Of a stretch of 64,000 nucleotides of DNA, positions 1 through 11,700 are shown in pieces. A program made the position numbers and the translations under genes. The DNA comes from Dugong dugon (taxonomy: Eukaryota; Chordata; Mammalia; Sirenia; Dugongidae): positions 93,865,601 through 93,929,600 of the forward strand of contig CM057472.1 of NCBI GenBank assembly GCA_030035585.1, written 5' to 3'. Below the pieces are notes generated by a model that saw nothing but the letters and a program-made list of their open reading frames with translations, made no database searches and had not been told where the DNA came from. The first letter of the stretch is position 1, and every line of letters begins with the position of its first letter.

Positions 1-1036
1 TGTTCACCCAATGACTTTTTAAAGACTCTCAGCAACTTTATTAGGAAGGCACTAAATATGAACCCACCTTTTAATTTTTATGGTTCTGTTAATAAGAAAT
101 AAAAGACTCTTAGAGAACTTCAATGAGAGTGGAATAATTAATCTTCATATTGATTAGAGATATAGCTACTATTCACTAACTTGTATAAATTATTTTATAA
201 CCAGATAGAGGCCTGAGTGGCCAAACATAATTTGATGAAACCTTTCTTAAAAGAAACCATGTGGGGAATTTGCCTGAAATGTTTACATTAAGGTTTATTT
301 GTATAAGAGTTTGGTCATTATATATCCATTCCTTTACAAACTGAACAAATTAACCCTCCCTTTTCTAGAGTAGGAAAAACTCTTCTACAATCCATTTTTT
401 TTCACTGGTGAGGAAAGGATAGACTCAAATCATGAAAAAAAATGTGCTCTGTTATTTTGAGGTCTTGACCTCATTGGAGGATAAACAGAACTACTTTTAA
501 CAGAGGAAACAAAGTAAAGAGCTCTCATAATTTAATGCCAAATGTGTCACTTTAACTGGAAATGTTCAAATCTTAATAGACTGTAAATCAGGAGATTCTA
601 TGACATCGTAATTGAGTTAACATTAACCTTTCACCTTCATGAGCTTGGGGATGAATCTGACCTAGGTTAAGGGGAAGAAATTCTATTAATTTTCAGGTGT
701 CCAATTGTCTGTGACCTGAAATTGCATTAGTCTCCACCTTGTTTAGAGATGGCATATAGTAAAGTGATTATAAATACCTTGGGTCAGTTTTTAAAATCAG
801 TGGTAGATGAAAGGACAGTGGAAAGTATTAAGAAGTTGAAGAACGCTAACTCAAAAGTCATCATTTACTTTTCAAGCATGTTGTAAAAATAAGGTATGTT
901 TAGGAGCATGATTTTTTAAAAATACAATTCCTGAAAATATAAAGTATATTTGTGTTGTAATTATTTAAAAGTACTAAAATTTAAACATTTTTAAATCATA
1001 TATTCTTATTTTAAGGTTTACTCTGAAATTCAGTCA
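1..1036. other. AT-rich non-coding DNA, nothing recognised
   Basis: I see no exon-like open frame, RNA gene or clear repeat in this stretch. It is AT-rich with scattered stops in all frames. A very old, unrecognisable repeat cannot be excluded. Confidence 0.6.
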
Positions 1037-1040
1037 GGTG

Positions 1041-1203
1041 TCACCAAAACCCAAACTCATTGCTGTCGAATCCGTTCCAACTCATAGGGACCCTATAGGA
1101 CAGAGTAGAGCTGCCCATAGGGTTTTCTAGGATTGGCTGTTGGATTTGAAGTGCCGACTTTTTGTTTAGCAGCCAAGCTTTTAACCACTGTGCCACCAGA
1201 GCG
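1041..1203 (-). mobile_element. AfroSINE, antisense
   Basis: Read on the minus strand this is a tRNA-like head with A-box-like and B-box-like parts, a short body and the RTE-like tail 'gagttggaacggattcgac', which is the usual AfroSINE 3' signature. The order on the plus strand is tail, body, head, and the head ends near 1203 in 'ccactgtgccaccagagc'. The open frame at 1041-1274 is only the translated SINE and has no coding meaning. AfroSINEs are known only from Afrotheria, so this element helps identify the organism. No convincing target duplication was found. Confidence 0.85.
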
Positions 1204-1205
1204 GG

Positions 1206-1314
1206 AATCAAATAAATGCCCATAGCAAAGAATAGGAACCAGCAAGTTGAAGAACAAAATGGACTACAAAGCATGTGTAAATATATTCATAGTTATAGGC
1301 AATCAAATAAATGC
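1206..1314. repeat. 14-bp direct repeat flanking 81 bp
   Basis: The 14-mer aatcaaataaatgc occurs at 1206-1219 and again exactly at 1301-1314, just downstream of the AfroSINE. The 81-bp interval has no recognised repeat. It could be an old target duplication, a segmental slippage product or chance in AT-rich DNA. Confidence 0.6.
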
Positions 1315-1659
1315 TAATATATAAGCCTAAAGGTTATAAAAACAATCATTTTCATAAGCTATTGAAATAGGTATAAACTTCTAAAACTCTTACGGAAGAC
1401 ATATTTATCGTTATATATCAACATAAGTCAAAAAATTCATATGCTTCATCAAATAATTTTCTTTATGAATTTTATTATGAATATTGTCCAAAATATAGAT
1501 ATATAAATTGTAAATACAATTTTGACTCAGCATTTTCATAATAATAAAAGCATATAACAATTGAAATGCTCAATAAATAAAACAAGATTAAAATTAAAAT
1601 ATTAGTGCAAATCCATATAATCCAATATGATATAATAAAATTGATGAAGAATTGATGAA
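1315..1659. other. AT-rich non-coding DNA
   Basis: Very AT-rich sequence without recognisable genes or repeats. The 85-codon frame at 1475-1732 (-) crosses into the RTE fragment and looks like a chance frame in A/T runs. Confidence 0.5.
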
Positions 1660-1797
1660 AAATATGAAGAAATTGAAGATTTTTACCAACTTCTGCAGAC
1701 TGAAATTGATCAAACATGCAGTCAAGATGCACTGATAATTACTGGTGATTGGAATGTGAAAGTTAGAAAAAAAGAAGGATCAGTAGTTGATAAGTAA
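1660..1797 (+). mobile_element. RTE LINE fragment (endonuclease part)
   Basis: About 140 bp matches the endonuclease-coding segment of the RTE copy at 3366-3500, including the stretch that encodes the TGDWN-V-K endonuclease motif (attactggtgattggaatg at about 1738-1756). Both the upstream and the 3' parts of the element are missing. RTE insertions normally keep their 3' end, so this internal scrap implies later deletion or rearrangement. Confidence 0.8.
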
Positions 1798-1799
1798 AT

Positions 1800-2526
1800 A
1801 GCAGGGAGCTGAACTATTTCATGAAAAGAAAAAGTATTGGTAAAATAATTGTAACTGAAAATGCAGATTGAATATTGTTTTAGTAGCATGTTGTCAAATT
1901 TGTAAAGCAGGATTGAACTTAAGAAAAAAAACTCAAAAGGATTTAAATCAAATTTTTAATAATGACTTTCTCTGGCTTATGATATTACAGGAATGTTTAA
2001 ATTTTCTGCTTGAATGTTTTTTTAGCTTACAAAACAAAAACAGTAAGCATATTTTACATTTATGTTAAGAAAACAAAGACATGCCTATGAAAATATTTAC
2101 CACAGTTTTGCTCCAAAATGGTTCATTGGATGAATTAAATATCAAAGGTACCATGAGACATTAAAAAAAAAAAAAAAAAATGGGAGAGAAATGTTTAGCA
2201 GCAGATTCAATTTTATCAAAATTAGTTAATTCAACCTAAGGGTTATCATGCCATAAAAAATAAACACAAAATTCCAAAAATAATATTAAATATTCTATTT
2301 TTCTAAATTTCTTATAATAAATTATATAAGTTAAATTTATAAATCATAAAATCTATAAATAATATTTTGTTGATTACATAAATTCAGTTGTGCTTTTTTA
2401 CATGTGGACTTTCACTTTTTCCACTTAATCCAAGAGTTGCATAATTTAGAGTCCAGACACCCTCCCAACAAGTGAGCTTCAACTAATGCTAAGATAAAAA
2501 TGTTAATTATAAAATAGAATACATCA
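1800..2526. other. AT-rich non-coding DNA with an A18 run
   Basis: No gene or recognisable element. An uninterrupted run of about 18 A lies at 2163-2180. It is not preceded by an identifiable retrocopy, so I do not assign it as a poly(A) tail. Confidence 0.55.
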
Positions 2527-3047
2527 GACTCTGTTATGGATTGGATTGTGTCCCCCTAAAATATGTGTCATCTTGGCTAGGCCATGATTCCCAGTATTGT
2601 GTGGTTGTCCACCATTTTGTAATCTGATGTGATTACCCTATTGTTGTAAATCCTAATCTCTATGATGTTAATGAGGCAGGATTAGAAGCAGTTATGTTAA
2701 TGAGGTAGGAGTCAATGTACAAGGTTAGGTTGTATCTTGAGTCAATCTCTTTTGAGATAAAAGAATTTAGCAAAGAGACAGGGGGACCACCTACCACCAA
2801 GAATGAAGAGCCAGGAGGAGAGCACTTCCTTTGGACCTAGGGTCCTAATGCTAAGCTCCTAGATCAGGGAGGATTGATGACAAAGATATTGCCCCAAAGC
2901 CAACAGAGAGAGAAAGCTTTCCCTGGAGCTGGCACCCTGAATTCGGACTTCTAACCCCCTAGACTGTGAGAGAATAAATTTCTCTTTGTTAAAATCATTC
3001 ACTTTTGGTATTTCCCTTATGGCAGCACTAATAAATAAGACAGACTC
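2527..3047 (+). mobile_element. Solo LTR, MaLR/ERVL-like, with 5-bp target duplication
   Basis: A 511-bp LTR runs from the TG at 2532 to the CA at 3042 and is flanked by a perfect 5-bp duplication, GACTC, at 2527-2531 and 3043-3047. The start (tgttatggattggattgtgt) and the end (gtgagagaataaatttct followed by a cattcactt/ggcagcacta block) resemble the MLT1/MaLR type of LTR. An aataaa signal lies about 70 bp before the 3' end. A five-base duplication is usual for ERVL/MaLR. No internal proviral region is present, so this is a solo LTR left by recombination. A related copy lies at 32578-33076. Exact subfamily unknown. Confidence 0.82.
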
Positions 3048-3374
3048 CATGACTATTCAACCATGTATATTTGATGGGGCACAAGACAATTTTATTCTCA
3101 TACAGCAAAGAGCACATCCTTAAATCCTAGGCATTAGTGAGCTGAAATGGACTGGTATTGGCCATTTTGAACTGGACAGTTATATGGCCTACTATACCAG
3201 GAATGACAATGTGAAAAGGAACATCATCTCATTCATTGTCAAAAAGAACATTTCAAGATCTATCCTGAAGTACAAGCTGACAGTGATAGGATAACATCCA
3301 TACGCCTACAAGAAAGTCTGGTTAATACAACCATTATTCAAATTTACACAGCAACCCCTAATGCCAAAGATGAA

Positions 3375-3720
3375 GAAATTGAAGTTTTTTACCAACTTCT
3401 GCAGTCTGATATTGATCAAACATGCAGTTAAGATTCATTGATAATTACTGGTAGTTGGAATGCAAAAGTTGGAAATAAAGAAGGATCAATAGTTAGAAAA
3501 TACGGCCTTGGTGATAGAAATGACACAGAAGATAGCATGACAGAATTTTGCAAGATCAATGACCTATTCATTAGAAATACCTTTTTCAACAACATAAACA
3601 AGCAACTATACACATGGACCTCACCAGATGGAATATATAGGAATCAAATCGACTACATCTGTGAAAGAGGAAATGGAGAAGCTCAATATCATCAGTCTGA
3701 ACAAGGACAGGGGCCAACTG
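3375..3720 (+). pseudogene. RTE endonuclease domain, broken
   Basis: The frame at 3438-3761 translates into a typical RTE endonuclease segment: ITGSWNAKVGNKEGS (canonical G-D/S-W/F-N-x-x-x-G), then YTWTSPDGIYRNQIDYI, which carries the conserved W-x-S-P-D-G and the N-Q-I-D-Y catalytic-loop aspartate. Upstream, codons before 3438 are in another frame or stopped (a TAA follows 'catgcagt' at about 3428). In the intact family the endonuclease nicks genomic DNA to prime reverse transcription. Here it is a fossil. Confidence 0.82.
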
Positions 3721-4329
3721 TGGAACAGATCATCAATTGCACCTATACAAGTTCACTCTAAGGCTGAAGAAAACTAGAACAAGTCTACAAGAGCCAAAGT
3801 ATGACCTTGATTATATCCCACCTGAATTTAGAGACCATCTCAAGAATAGATTTGATGCATTGAACACTATTGACAGACCAGATAAGTTGAGGGATGACAT
3901 CAAGGACATTATACATTAAGAAAGCAAAAGTTCATTAAAAAGAAAAGAAAGAAAGAGAAGACCAAATGGATATCAGAAGGGACTCTGAAACTACCCTTGA
4001 ACACAGAGTAGCTAAAACTAATGGAAGAAATGATGAAGTACAAGAGCTGAACAGACTGTTTCCAAGGGCATCTTATGAAGACAAAATAAAGTATTACTAA
4101 TGAAATGTGCAAAGATCTGGAGTTAGAAAACCAAAAGGGAAAAGCATGCTCAATATTTCTCAAGCTGAAAGAACTGAAGAAACAATTCAAGCCTCAGGTT
4201 GCAATATGGAAGGATTTTATGGGCAAAATATTGAATAATGCAGGAAGCATCAAAAGAAAATGGAAGGAATACACAGATTCACTGTACCAAAAAGAATAGG
4301 TCTACATTTAACCATTTCAGGACGTAGCA

Positions 4330-5110
4330 TATGTTCAAGAAGCGATGGTACTGAAGGAAGAAGAAAAAGCTGTGCTGGAGGCATTGGTGAAAAGCCTCCA
4401 GGAATGGACAGAATACTAATTGAGATGTTTCAACAAACTGATGCAATGCTGGAAGTGCTCACTCATCTATGCCAAGAAATTTGGAAGACAGCTACCTGGC
4501 CAACCGACTGGAAGATATCCTTATTTGTGCCCATTCCAAATGAAGGTGATTCAAAGGAATATGAAAATTATCAAACAATGTCATTAGTAGCACACAAAAC
4601 TAAAATTTTGCTGAAGATAATTCAAAAATGGTTGCAGCAGTACATCCACAGGGAACAGCCAGAAGTTCAAGCTGGATTCAGAAGAGGATATGGAACGAGG
4701 AATATCATTGCTGACGTCAGATAGATCTTGGCTGAAAGCAGAGAATATCAGAAGGATGTTTATCTGTGTTGATTATACAAAGGCATTTGACTGTGTGGAT
4801 CATAACAAATTATAGGTAACATTTTGAAGAATGAGAATTCCAGAACACTTAACTGTGCTCGTGAAGAACCTGACATAGACAAAGAGGTAGTCATTCAAAC
4901 AGAACAAGGGGATATTGTGTGATTTAAAATCAGGAAAGGCGTGGGTCAGGGTTGTATCCTTTAAGTCTGTATGCTGAGCAATTAGACCGAGAATCTGGAC
5001 TACATGGAGAGGAATATGGCATCAGGATCGGAGGAAGACTCATTAACAATCTGTGTTAATCAGATGACACAACCTTGCTTGCTGAAAATAAAGAAGACTT
5101 GAAGAACTAC
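4330..5110 (+). pseudogene. RTE reverse transcriptase domain, YADD destroyed
   Basis: The frame at 4260-4724 holds RT blocks 1-3: FVPIPNEGD, then NYQTMSLVAHKTKILLKIIQ and PEVQAGFRRGYGTRN, matching the RTE-type RT fingers and palm. It ends at a stop at about 4724. Further on, 4991-5110 gives GEEYGIRIGGRLINN followed by the catalytic box. At 5057-5068 the expected YADD reads stop-S-D-D: the tyrosine codon has become TAA and alanine has become serine. The next open frame (5113-5502) carries the thumb and C-terminal part (MKIKDYILQHGLHHNINKKK). Non-functional. Confidence 0.85.
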
Positions 5111-5847
5111 TGATGAAGATAAAAGACTACATTCTTCAGCATGGATTACACCACAACATAAATAAAAAAAAAAAAATTCTCACAACTAGACCAATAAGCA
5201 ACATTATGACAAATGGAGAAAATGTTGAAGTTGTCAAGATTTTCATTTTACTATGCTCCACAATCAACATCCATGGAAGCAGCAGTCAAGAAATCAAAGG
5301 ACAAATTTCACTGGACAAATCTGCTGCAAAAGACCTCTTCAAAGTTTTAAAAAGCAAAGATGTCACTTTGAGGACTAAGATGCTCTTGACTGGAGCCATG
5401 GTATTTTCAGTTGCTTCATATGCATACAAAAGTTGGACAATGAATAAGAAGACCAAAGAAGAATTGATATATTTGAATTATGGTGTTGGAGAAGAATATT
5501 GAATATATCATGAATCATCAAAGGAATGAACACGTTGTCCTGGAAGTAGTTAGAATGCTCCTTAGAAGCGAGGATGGCGAGACTTCATCTCACATACTTT
5601 GGACATGTTATCAGGAGGGATCAGTCTCTGGAGAAAGACATCATGCCTGGTAAAGTAGAGAGTCAGCCAAAAAGAGGACAACCCTCAATGAGATGGATTG
5701 ATACAGTGGCTGCAACAGTGAGCTCAAACATAGCAAGAATTGTGAGGATGATTCAGGGTCGGGCAGTTTTTGTTCTTTTGTACATATGGAAACTGACTCT
5801 GTGGCATTTAACACAGGTGCGCACACACACACGTTATTTTGATTAAA

Positions 5848-6030
5848 TAACAAAATCAGTTGCCATGGATTTGATTCCAACTCATGACGACGCCATGTGT
5901 GTCAGAGTACAATTGTGCCCCATAGAGTTTTCACTGGCTGATTTTTCAGATATAGATTTCCAGGCCTTTCTACCAAAGTGCCTCCAGCCTTTCCATTAGC
6001 AGCCAAAAGTGAACTGTTTGTTGTACCTTC
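5848..6030 (-). mobile_element. AfroSINE, older subfamily, antisense
   Basis: On the plus strand the order is the RTE-like tail (gttgccatggatttgattcc), the body (gtgtgtcagagtacaattgt ... ttttcactggctgatttttc) and a decayed tRNA-like head ending near 6030 (gtgaactgtttgttgtacc). It differs from the 1041 copy in having the longer 'ggctgatttttcaga' body seen in several other copies here, so two SINE subfamilies are present. Confidence 0.82.
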
Positions 6031-7278
6031 TAAAGACTCTAATTACAGTTAAATATGTGCTATTAATTATAATTGACAGTAACACAGGACTAAGTATGAT
6101 CCTGCCAATCAGTATATTTATGCCTAGTTGTGAGATACAAACTACCCAACACTTGGAATGACATGTCAGAAATCCAGAAACAAATCAGTACATTCAGGTA
6201 AAGGGCTCCATAACAGTAAGTTGTGCATTTTTTAAAAAAGAATATTCACACTGTTCATCAGTATAACTCAACCTTTGGGGAATGATAAAGCCTATTCGGT
6301 AAATTATATGTCAAGCTTTGTAGTGGCTTTTCCATATTTAGTAGTAGAAAACTTTACTGCAGAAGTGAAAGTAGCGATGATGTTAATGAAAACCCATTAA
6401 GGAGCAAAAATCAGCATAGAGTGGGTATAAAAGAAAGAGTGTGAACAACAACAACAAAAGTAAAACCTGGAAAATGTTAGTTTCATTTCTTTCACCTCTT
6501 CAGATAGAATTTTCAGAACATAGATAAAAGGGAATTAGAAAAAAGGGGTCACCATTGTAAAAGAAGCAGTAGAGAAAGGTCAAAGATAGACTCTTCCAGA
6601 TAGGAGAGGAAGAGATTTCTAGCATATGTATATTTTAAAAGCTCCTTTTATCTTCTTGATACCTAGCAGTGCTTTTTAAACAGCTCAGGAAGCCTCCTGG
6701 ATGCACTTACCTGGCTGGTAACAGGTGGGCCAAATTAGGCATGGGTCTGAGAATGTCACTGCATATTACATTTCCAGTATGCTCTTCTCGTTTTAGCAAG
6801 TCGGCTGCAATGAGGGTGCAAAACAAACACATTTTGGTCTGTCTCTGATTAAACTAATGATAAACCAATAACTGCTGTTAGGGAAAGGAAGAAAAAAACC
6901 TAAAGTTCAGGCTGTCAAGATGCATTCTATCTCCAGTTAAAGATTTTCACGCCTGATAAGATTTCATTCAAAGCAAAGATTAAGCCATATGTCACTTTAG
7001 TCATTGATATTTTAATTTGCATATGCTGATCTCATGTATAGGAGGGCTGTTCTAAATCAGTAGAGTGGGCAGTACTTAGAAATTCAGACAGAATACAGAT
7101 TGGTAGCCAAATGATTTATACTAAATTGATTTTACTGACACCCAAATGTTGTTGTAATTGATTGTGCCCTTCTGTTACATACAGGTACTCTCTTTGAGCC
7201 TTGCCTGAGCACTTCCCACCAACGCTGATGAGATGGAGGAATGTGAAGAGTTCCTAGTAGAAAATAGTAATTCACTTA
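6031..7278. other. Unique non-coding DNA, possible conserved element
   Basis: No gene and no recognised transposon in about 1.2 kb. The part 6770-7050 is less AT-biased than its surroundings and has clustered homeodomain/POU-like words (gattaaactaatgataaacc near 6848; an octamer ATTTGCAT at 7015-7022). That resembles a conserved regulatory element, but the assignment is a guess without an alignment. Confidence 0.4.
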
Positions 7279-7283
7279 TTTCT

Positions 7284-7318
7284 CCATCCGTCTGTCCGTC
7301 TGTCCATCTGTCCATCTG
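7284..7318. repeat. (CCATCTGT)n-type minisatellite
   Basis: About four imperfect copies of an 8-base unit, ccrtctgt (ccgtctgt/ccatctgt), occur in tandem. This is simple-sequence DNA. Confidence 0.85.
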
Positions 7319-7469
7319 AACGATATGTATTGAGAGCATACCCTGTTCAAAACACTAATAGAGTTAGTAGCTGAGGATGGAAAAAAATAAAGAAAACACA
7401 AACATGAAAGGACATTTTAGCTTAAAAACTGTTTCCATAAAAGGCTGGAAAATGCATCGACCACATGAT

Positions 7470-7500
7470 GGGGAGGGGGGGGAGGGGAGGGAGGGGAGGG
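7470..7500. repeat. G-rich tract with quadruplex potential
   Basis: A run of 31 bases contains six G blocks of three to nine G separated by single A residues. Four or more such blocks with one-base loops match the classical intramolecular G-quadruplex pattern on the plus strand. Confidence 0.85.
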
Positions 7501-7537
7501 CTGTTGCACTAGTAGATTGTTTCCTAAGCTAAGACGT

Positions 7538-7705
7538 ACACTTGTTGTTAACTGCCATTAAGTCGTCTTCCACTCATTCAACCTTATGTAGAACAGAATG
7601 AAACGTTGCCTGGTCCTGCACCATAGTTATGATCTGGGGTATGTTTAAAATCCATTGTTTCTGCTAAAGCGTCAATCCATCTCATTGAGTCCCTTGTTTT
7701 GAATA
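7538..7705 (-). mobile_element. RTE LINE 3' end, antisense
   Basis: The plus strand starts with the reverse of the RTE tail (cttgttgttaactgccatta) and continues with the reverse of the last coding part (gaaacgttgcctggtcctgc ... ctgctaaagcgtcaatccat). It is a 5'-truncated RTE insertion on the minus strand. It sits immediately beside the 3' end of L1-1 but is an independent copy, because the next RTE at 14665 also begins with its own 3' end. Confidence 0.8.
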
Positions 7706-7792
7706 GTGGGAGAGAACTCCTGATTCTGGACAAAATGAGGCATCCTATATTTGTATTTCATTTATACAATTGTGTTTTTTGGTATTTTTTTC

Positions 7793-8783
7793 TTATTGAT
7801 GTAATTAAATGAAGTTTACATTTCAAGTTAGTCTCCCATACAGAATTTTTTTTTTTAACATACATTGTTATGAGACCCCAACCGCTTACCCGATTCTGCA
7901 ACAACACACTCCTCCCCTCTACCCCTGATCCCCCATGAACATTCAACCAGCTCCTAACTCTCTCTGCCTTCCCCTCTCACCTCTGGACAGAAGCCGCCCC
8001 TTTGATCTCTTATATCTACTTGTCTAAGAGGGACATTCTTCACGAGTATCACTTTACGTCCCACAGTCCAGTCCAATCCCCGTCTGAAGAGTTGGCCTCG
8101 GAAATTCTTTTAGTTCTGGGGTGATGGAGAGACCAGGGGCCATGCTTTCCAGGGTGCCTCCAGTCTTAGACCATTAAGTCTGGTCTTCTTACTAGTATTT
8201 GAGTTCTGCATCCCATCGTTCTGCTGCTCCATCAGGGACCCTTTGTTGTGTTCCCTGTCAGGATGTTCATTCGTGGTAGCCGGGCACCATCTACTTCTTC
8301 TGGTCTCAGGCTGATGAAGTTTCTGGTGTATGTGGCCCATTCTGTCTCCTGGGCCAATACTTTCCTTGTGTCTTTGGTGTTCTTCGTTCTCCTTTACTCC
8401 AAGTGGTTGGGAAAAACTGATGCATCTTAGATGGCCGCTTGCAAGCTTTTAAGACCCCAGATGCCTCTCAACAAAGTAGGATGCAGAACATTTTCTAAAT
8501 AAGGTTTGTTATGCCAGTTGACATCATGTCCCCTGAAAGCATGATCCCCAGACCCCACATCCCTGCTTCTCTGTCTCTCAAAGTATTTGATTGTATTGAG
8601 GAAACTTCTTAGCTTTGGTTTAGTCCAGTTGTGCTAGCTTCCCCTGTAGTGTGTGCTGGCCTTCCCTTCATCTAAGATCATTCTTATCTACTATCTAGTT
8701 AGTGAATGACCCTCACCCTCCCTCCCCACCCCCATAACCAACAAAGAGTGTTTTCTTCTGTGTTTAAACCTTTTCTTGAGTTC
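7793..8783 (-). other. L1-1 3' UTR
   Basis: About 1 kb lies between the ORF2 stop and the A-rich tail on the minus strand. It contains the block 'ttagatggccgcttgcaagc' (8428-8447), which also appears as a diverged version in L1-2 near 16576, showing the two share this 3' UTR type. The small open frames here, such as 8110-8340, are incidental. Confidence 0.75.
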
Positions 8784-11700
8784 TTATAGTAGTGATCTTA
8801 TACAGTATTTGTCCTTCTGTGCCTGACTAAATTCACTCAGGACAGAAAGATCTAGCTTCCACCAAATTATACAATGTTTCACAGCTTCATCATTGTTCTT
8901 TATCATTGCGTAATATTCCACTGTGTGGATATACCAGAGTTTGTTTATCCAGTAGTCCATCGATGGGCACTTAGGTTGCTTCCATCCTTTGGCTATTGTG
9001 AACAGTGCTGCGATAAACATGGCTGTGCATATATCTATTCGTGTGACGGCTCTTGCTTCTCTAGGATATATTCCAAGGAGCGGAGTAGCTGGATCATATG
9101 GTACTTCTATTTCTAGCTTTTTAAGGAAGCACCAAATCGATTTCCAAAGTGGTTGTACCATTTTACATTCCCACCAACAGTGTATAAGTGTTCTACTCTC
9201 TCTACAACCTCTCCAGCATTTGTTATTTTGTGTTTTATGGATTAGTGCTAGCCTTGTTGGGGTGAGATGATATCTCATTGTAGTTTTGATCTGCATTTCT
9301 CTGATGGCTAGTGATCATGAGCATTTCTTCTTGTGTCTGTTAACTGCCTGAATATCTTCTTTGGTGAAGTGCCTGTTCATATCTTTGCCCATTTTTCAGT
9401 TGGGTTATCTGTCTTTTTACTGTTGACATTTTGGAGTATCTTGTAGATTTTAGAGATTAAACGCTGATCGGATTTGTCATAGCCAAAAATTTTTTCCCAA
9501 TCTGTAGGTTGTCTTTTCACTCTTTCGGTGAAGTCTTTGGATGAGCATAAGTATTTGATTTTTAGGAGCTCCCATTTATCTAGTCTCTCTTCTGATGCTT
9601 GTGCATTCTTACTTATGGTTTGTATTGTCTTTCTGCCATGTATTAGGGCTCCTAGCGTTTTTCCTATTTTTTCTTCCATGATCTTTCTTGTTTTCGATTT
9701 TATGTTTAAGTCTTTGATCCATTTTGAGTTAGTTTTTGTACATGGTGTAAGATATTGGCCTTGTTTCAGTTTTTTGCATATAGATATCCGATTATGCCAG
9801 CACCATTTGTTGAAGAGACTGTCTTTTCCCCAATTAATGGACTTTGGGCCTTTGTCAAATATTAGCTGCTCATAGGTGGATGAGCTTCTATCTGGATTCT
9901 CAACTCTGTTCGTTTGGTCTATGTATCTGTTATTGTACCAGTACCAGGCTGTCTTGACTATCGTGGCAGTGTAATAGGTCCTCAAATCAGGTAGTGTGAG
10001 GCCTCCCACTTTGTTCTTCTTCTTGAGTAGTGCTTTATTTATCCGGAGCCGCTTCCCTTTCCATATGAAGTTGGTGATTTGTTTCTCCATCTCATTAAAA
10101 AACACTGCTGGAATTTGGATTGGGATTGCATTGTATCTGTAGATCGCTTTGGGTAGAATTGACATTTTCACTATGTTGAGTCTACCTATCCATGAGCAAG
10201 GTATAGTTTTCCACTTATGCAGGTCTCTTTTAATTTCTTGCAGTAGTGTCATATAGTTTTCTCTGTAAAGATCTTTTACATCTCTGGTTCGATTAATTCC
10301 TAAGTATTTTATCTATTAGGGGGCTATTGTAAATGGTATTGATTTGGTGATTTCCTCTTCGAGGTTCTCTTTGTTGGTGTAAAGGAATCCAATTGATTTT
10401 TGTATGTTTATCTTGTATCCTGAAACTTTGCTGAAATCTTCTATTAGATCCAGTAGTTTTCTTGTGGATTCCTTGGGGTTTTCCATGCATATGATCATAT
10501 CATCTGCGAATAGAGATACTTTGACTTCTTCTCTACCTATTTGGATGCCCTTTATTTCTTTTTCTAGCCTAACTGCTCTGGCTAGGACCTCGAGCACAAT
10601 GTTGAATACTAATGGTGATAAAGGGCATCCTTGTCTGGTTCCTGTTCTCAAGGGGAATGCTTTCAAACTCTCTCCATTCAGGATGATGTTGGCTGTTGGT
10701 TTTGTATAAATGCCCTTAATTATACTGAGGAATTTCCCTTCTATTCCTATTTTTTTTAGAGTTTTTATCATGAATGGGTGTTGGACTTTGTCGGATGCCT
10801 TTTCTGCATCGATTGTTAAGAATATTTGGTTCTTGTTTTTTGTTTTATTTATGTGTTGGATTATGTTGATTGTTTTTCTAATGTTGAACCATCCCTGTAT
10901 AACTGGTATAAATCCCACTTGGTCGTGGTGAGTTATTTTTTTGATATGTTGCTGAATTCTATTGGCTAAAATTTTGCTGACGATTTTTGCGTCAATGTTC
11001 ATGAGGGATATCGGTCTGTAATTTTCTACTTTTGTGGTGTCTTTACCTGGTTTCGGTACCAGGGTTATGCTGGCTTCATAGAATGAGTTTGGGAGTATGC
11101 CATCCATTTCTACGCTCTGAAATACCTTTAGTAGAAGTGGTGTTATCTCTTCTCTGAAAGTTTGGTAGAATTCTCCAGTGAAGCCATCCAGGCCAGGGCT
11201 TTTTTTTTTTTGGTGGCAGTTTTTTAATAAACTTTTCAATCTCTTCTTTTGTTATGGGTTTATTTAGTTGTTCTACCTCTGTTTCTGTTAATTTAGGTAG
11301 GTAGTGAGTTTCTAGAAATTTGTCCATTTCCTCTAGGTTTTCAAATTTGTCAGAGTACAATTTTTCATAGTATTCTCTATGATTCTTTTAATTTCAGTTG
11401 GGTAGGTTGTGATATCACCCATCTCATTTCTTATACGGGTTATCTGCTTCCTCTCCAGTTTTTCTTTCGTCATTTTGGGCAATGCTTTATCAGTTTTGTT
11501 GATCTTTTCAAAGAACCAGCTTTTGGACTTGTTAACTCTTTCAATTGTTTTTTTCTGTTCTCTGTTTCATTTAATTCTGCTATAATTCTTATTATTTCCT
11601 TCCTTCTGGCACCTGTAGGCTTCTTTTGCTGCTCTCTTTCTACTTGTTCCAGTTGTAGGGTTAGTGCTTTGATTATGAGCCTTTCTTGTTTTTGGATGTG

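Larger units (their letters stand above)
3100..5815 (+). mobile_element. RTE-clade LINE, plus strand, 2.7 kb
   Basis: This long but decayed RTE copy begins just upstream of the endonuclease (the block 'ctgaaatggactggtattgg' at about 3142) and ends in a degraded form of the RTE 3' terminus (gtacatatgg... near 5782). The single protein of this clade has an apurinic-like endonuclease followed by a reverse transcriptase. Both are recognisable here in shifting frames. Compared with the copies at 22 kb and 53 kb it lacks the ~400-bp 5' UTR, so it is 5' truncated. A short CA run (5821-5832) follows the element. It lies 50 bp downstream of the solo LTR. Numerous stops and frameshifts show it is inactive. 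Confidence 0.88.

Noticed and set aside
2163..2180. A poly(A) run as the tail of a processed pseudogene
   Set aside because: The upstream sequence has no coding character, and no matching flanking duplication was found.
5821..5832. The CA run after RTE copy B as its tail
   Set aside because: RTE tails here are AAC-rich. The CA run is better seen as a separate small microsatellite.
10316..11239. A 307-codon intact open frame that could look like a host gene
   Set aside because: It is the L1-1 reverse transcriptase domain ([22 protein letters not shown]) in the middle of a decayed L1 ORF2.
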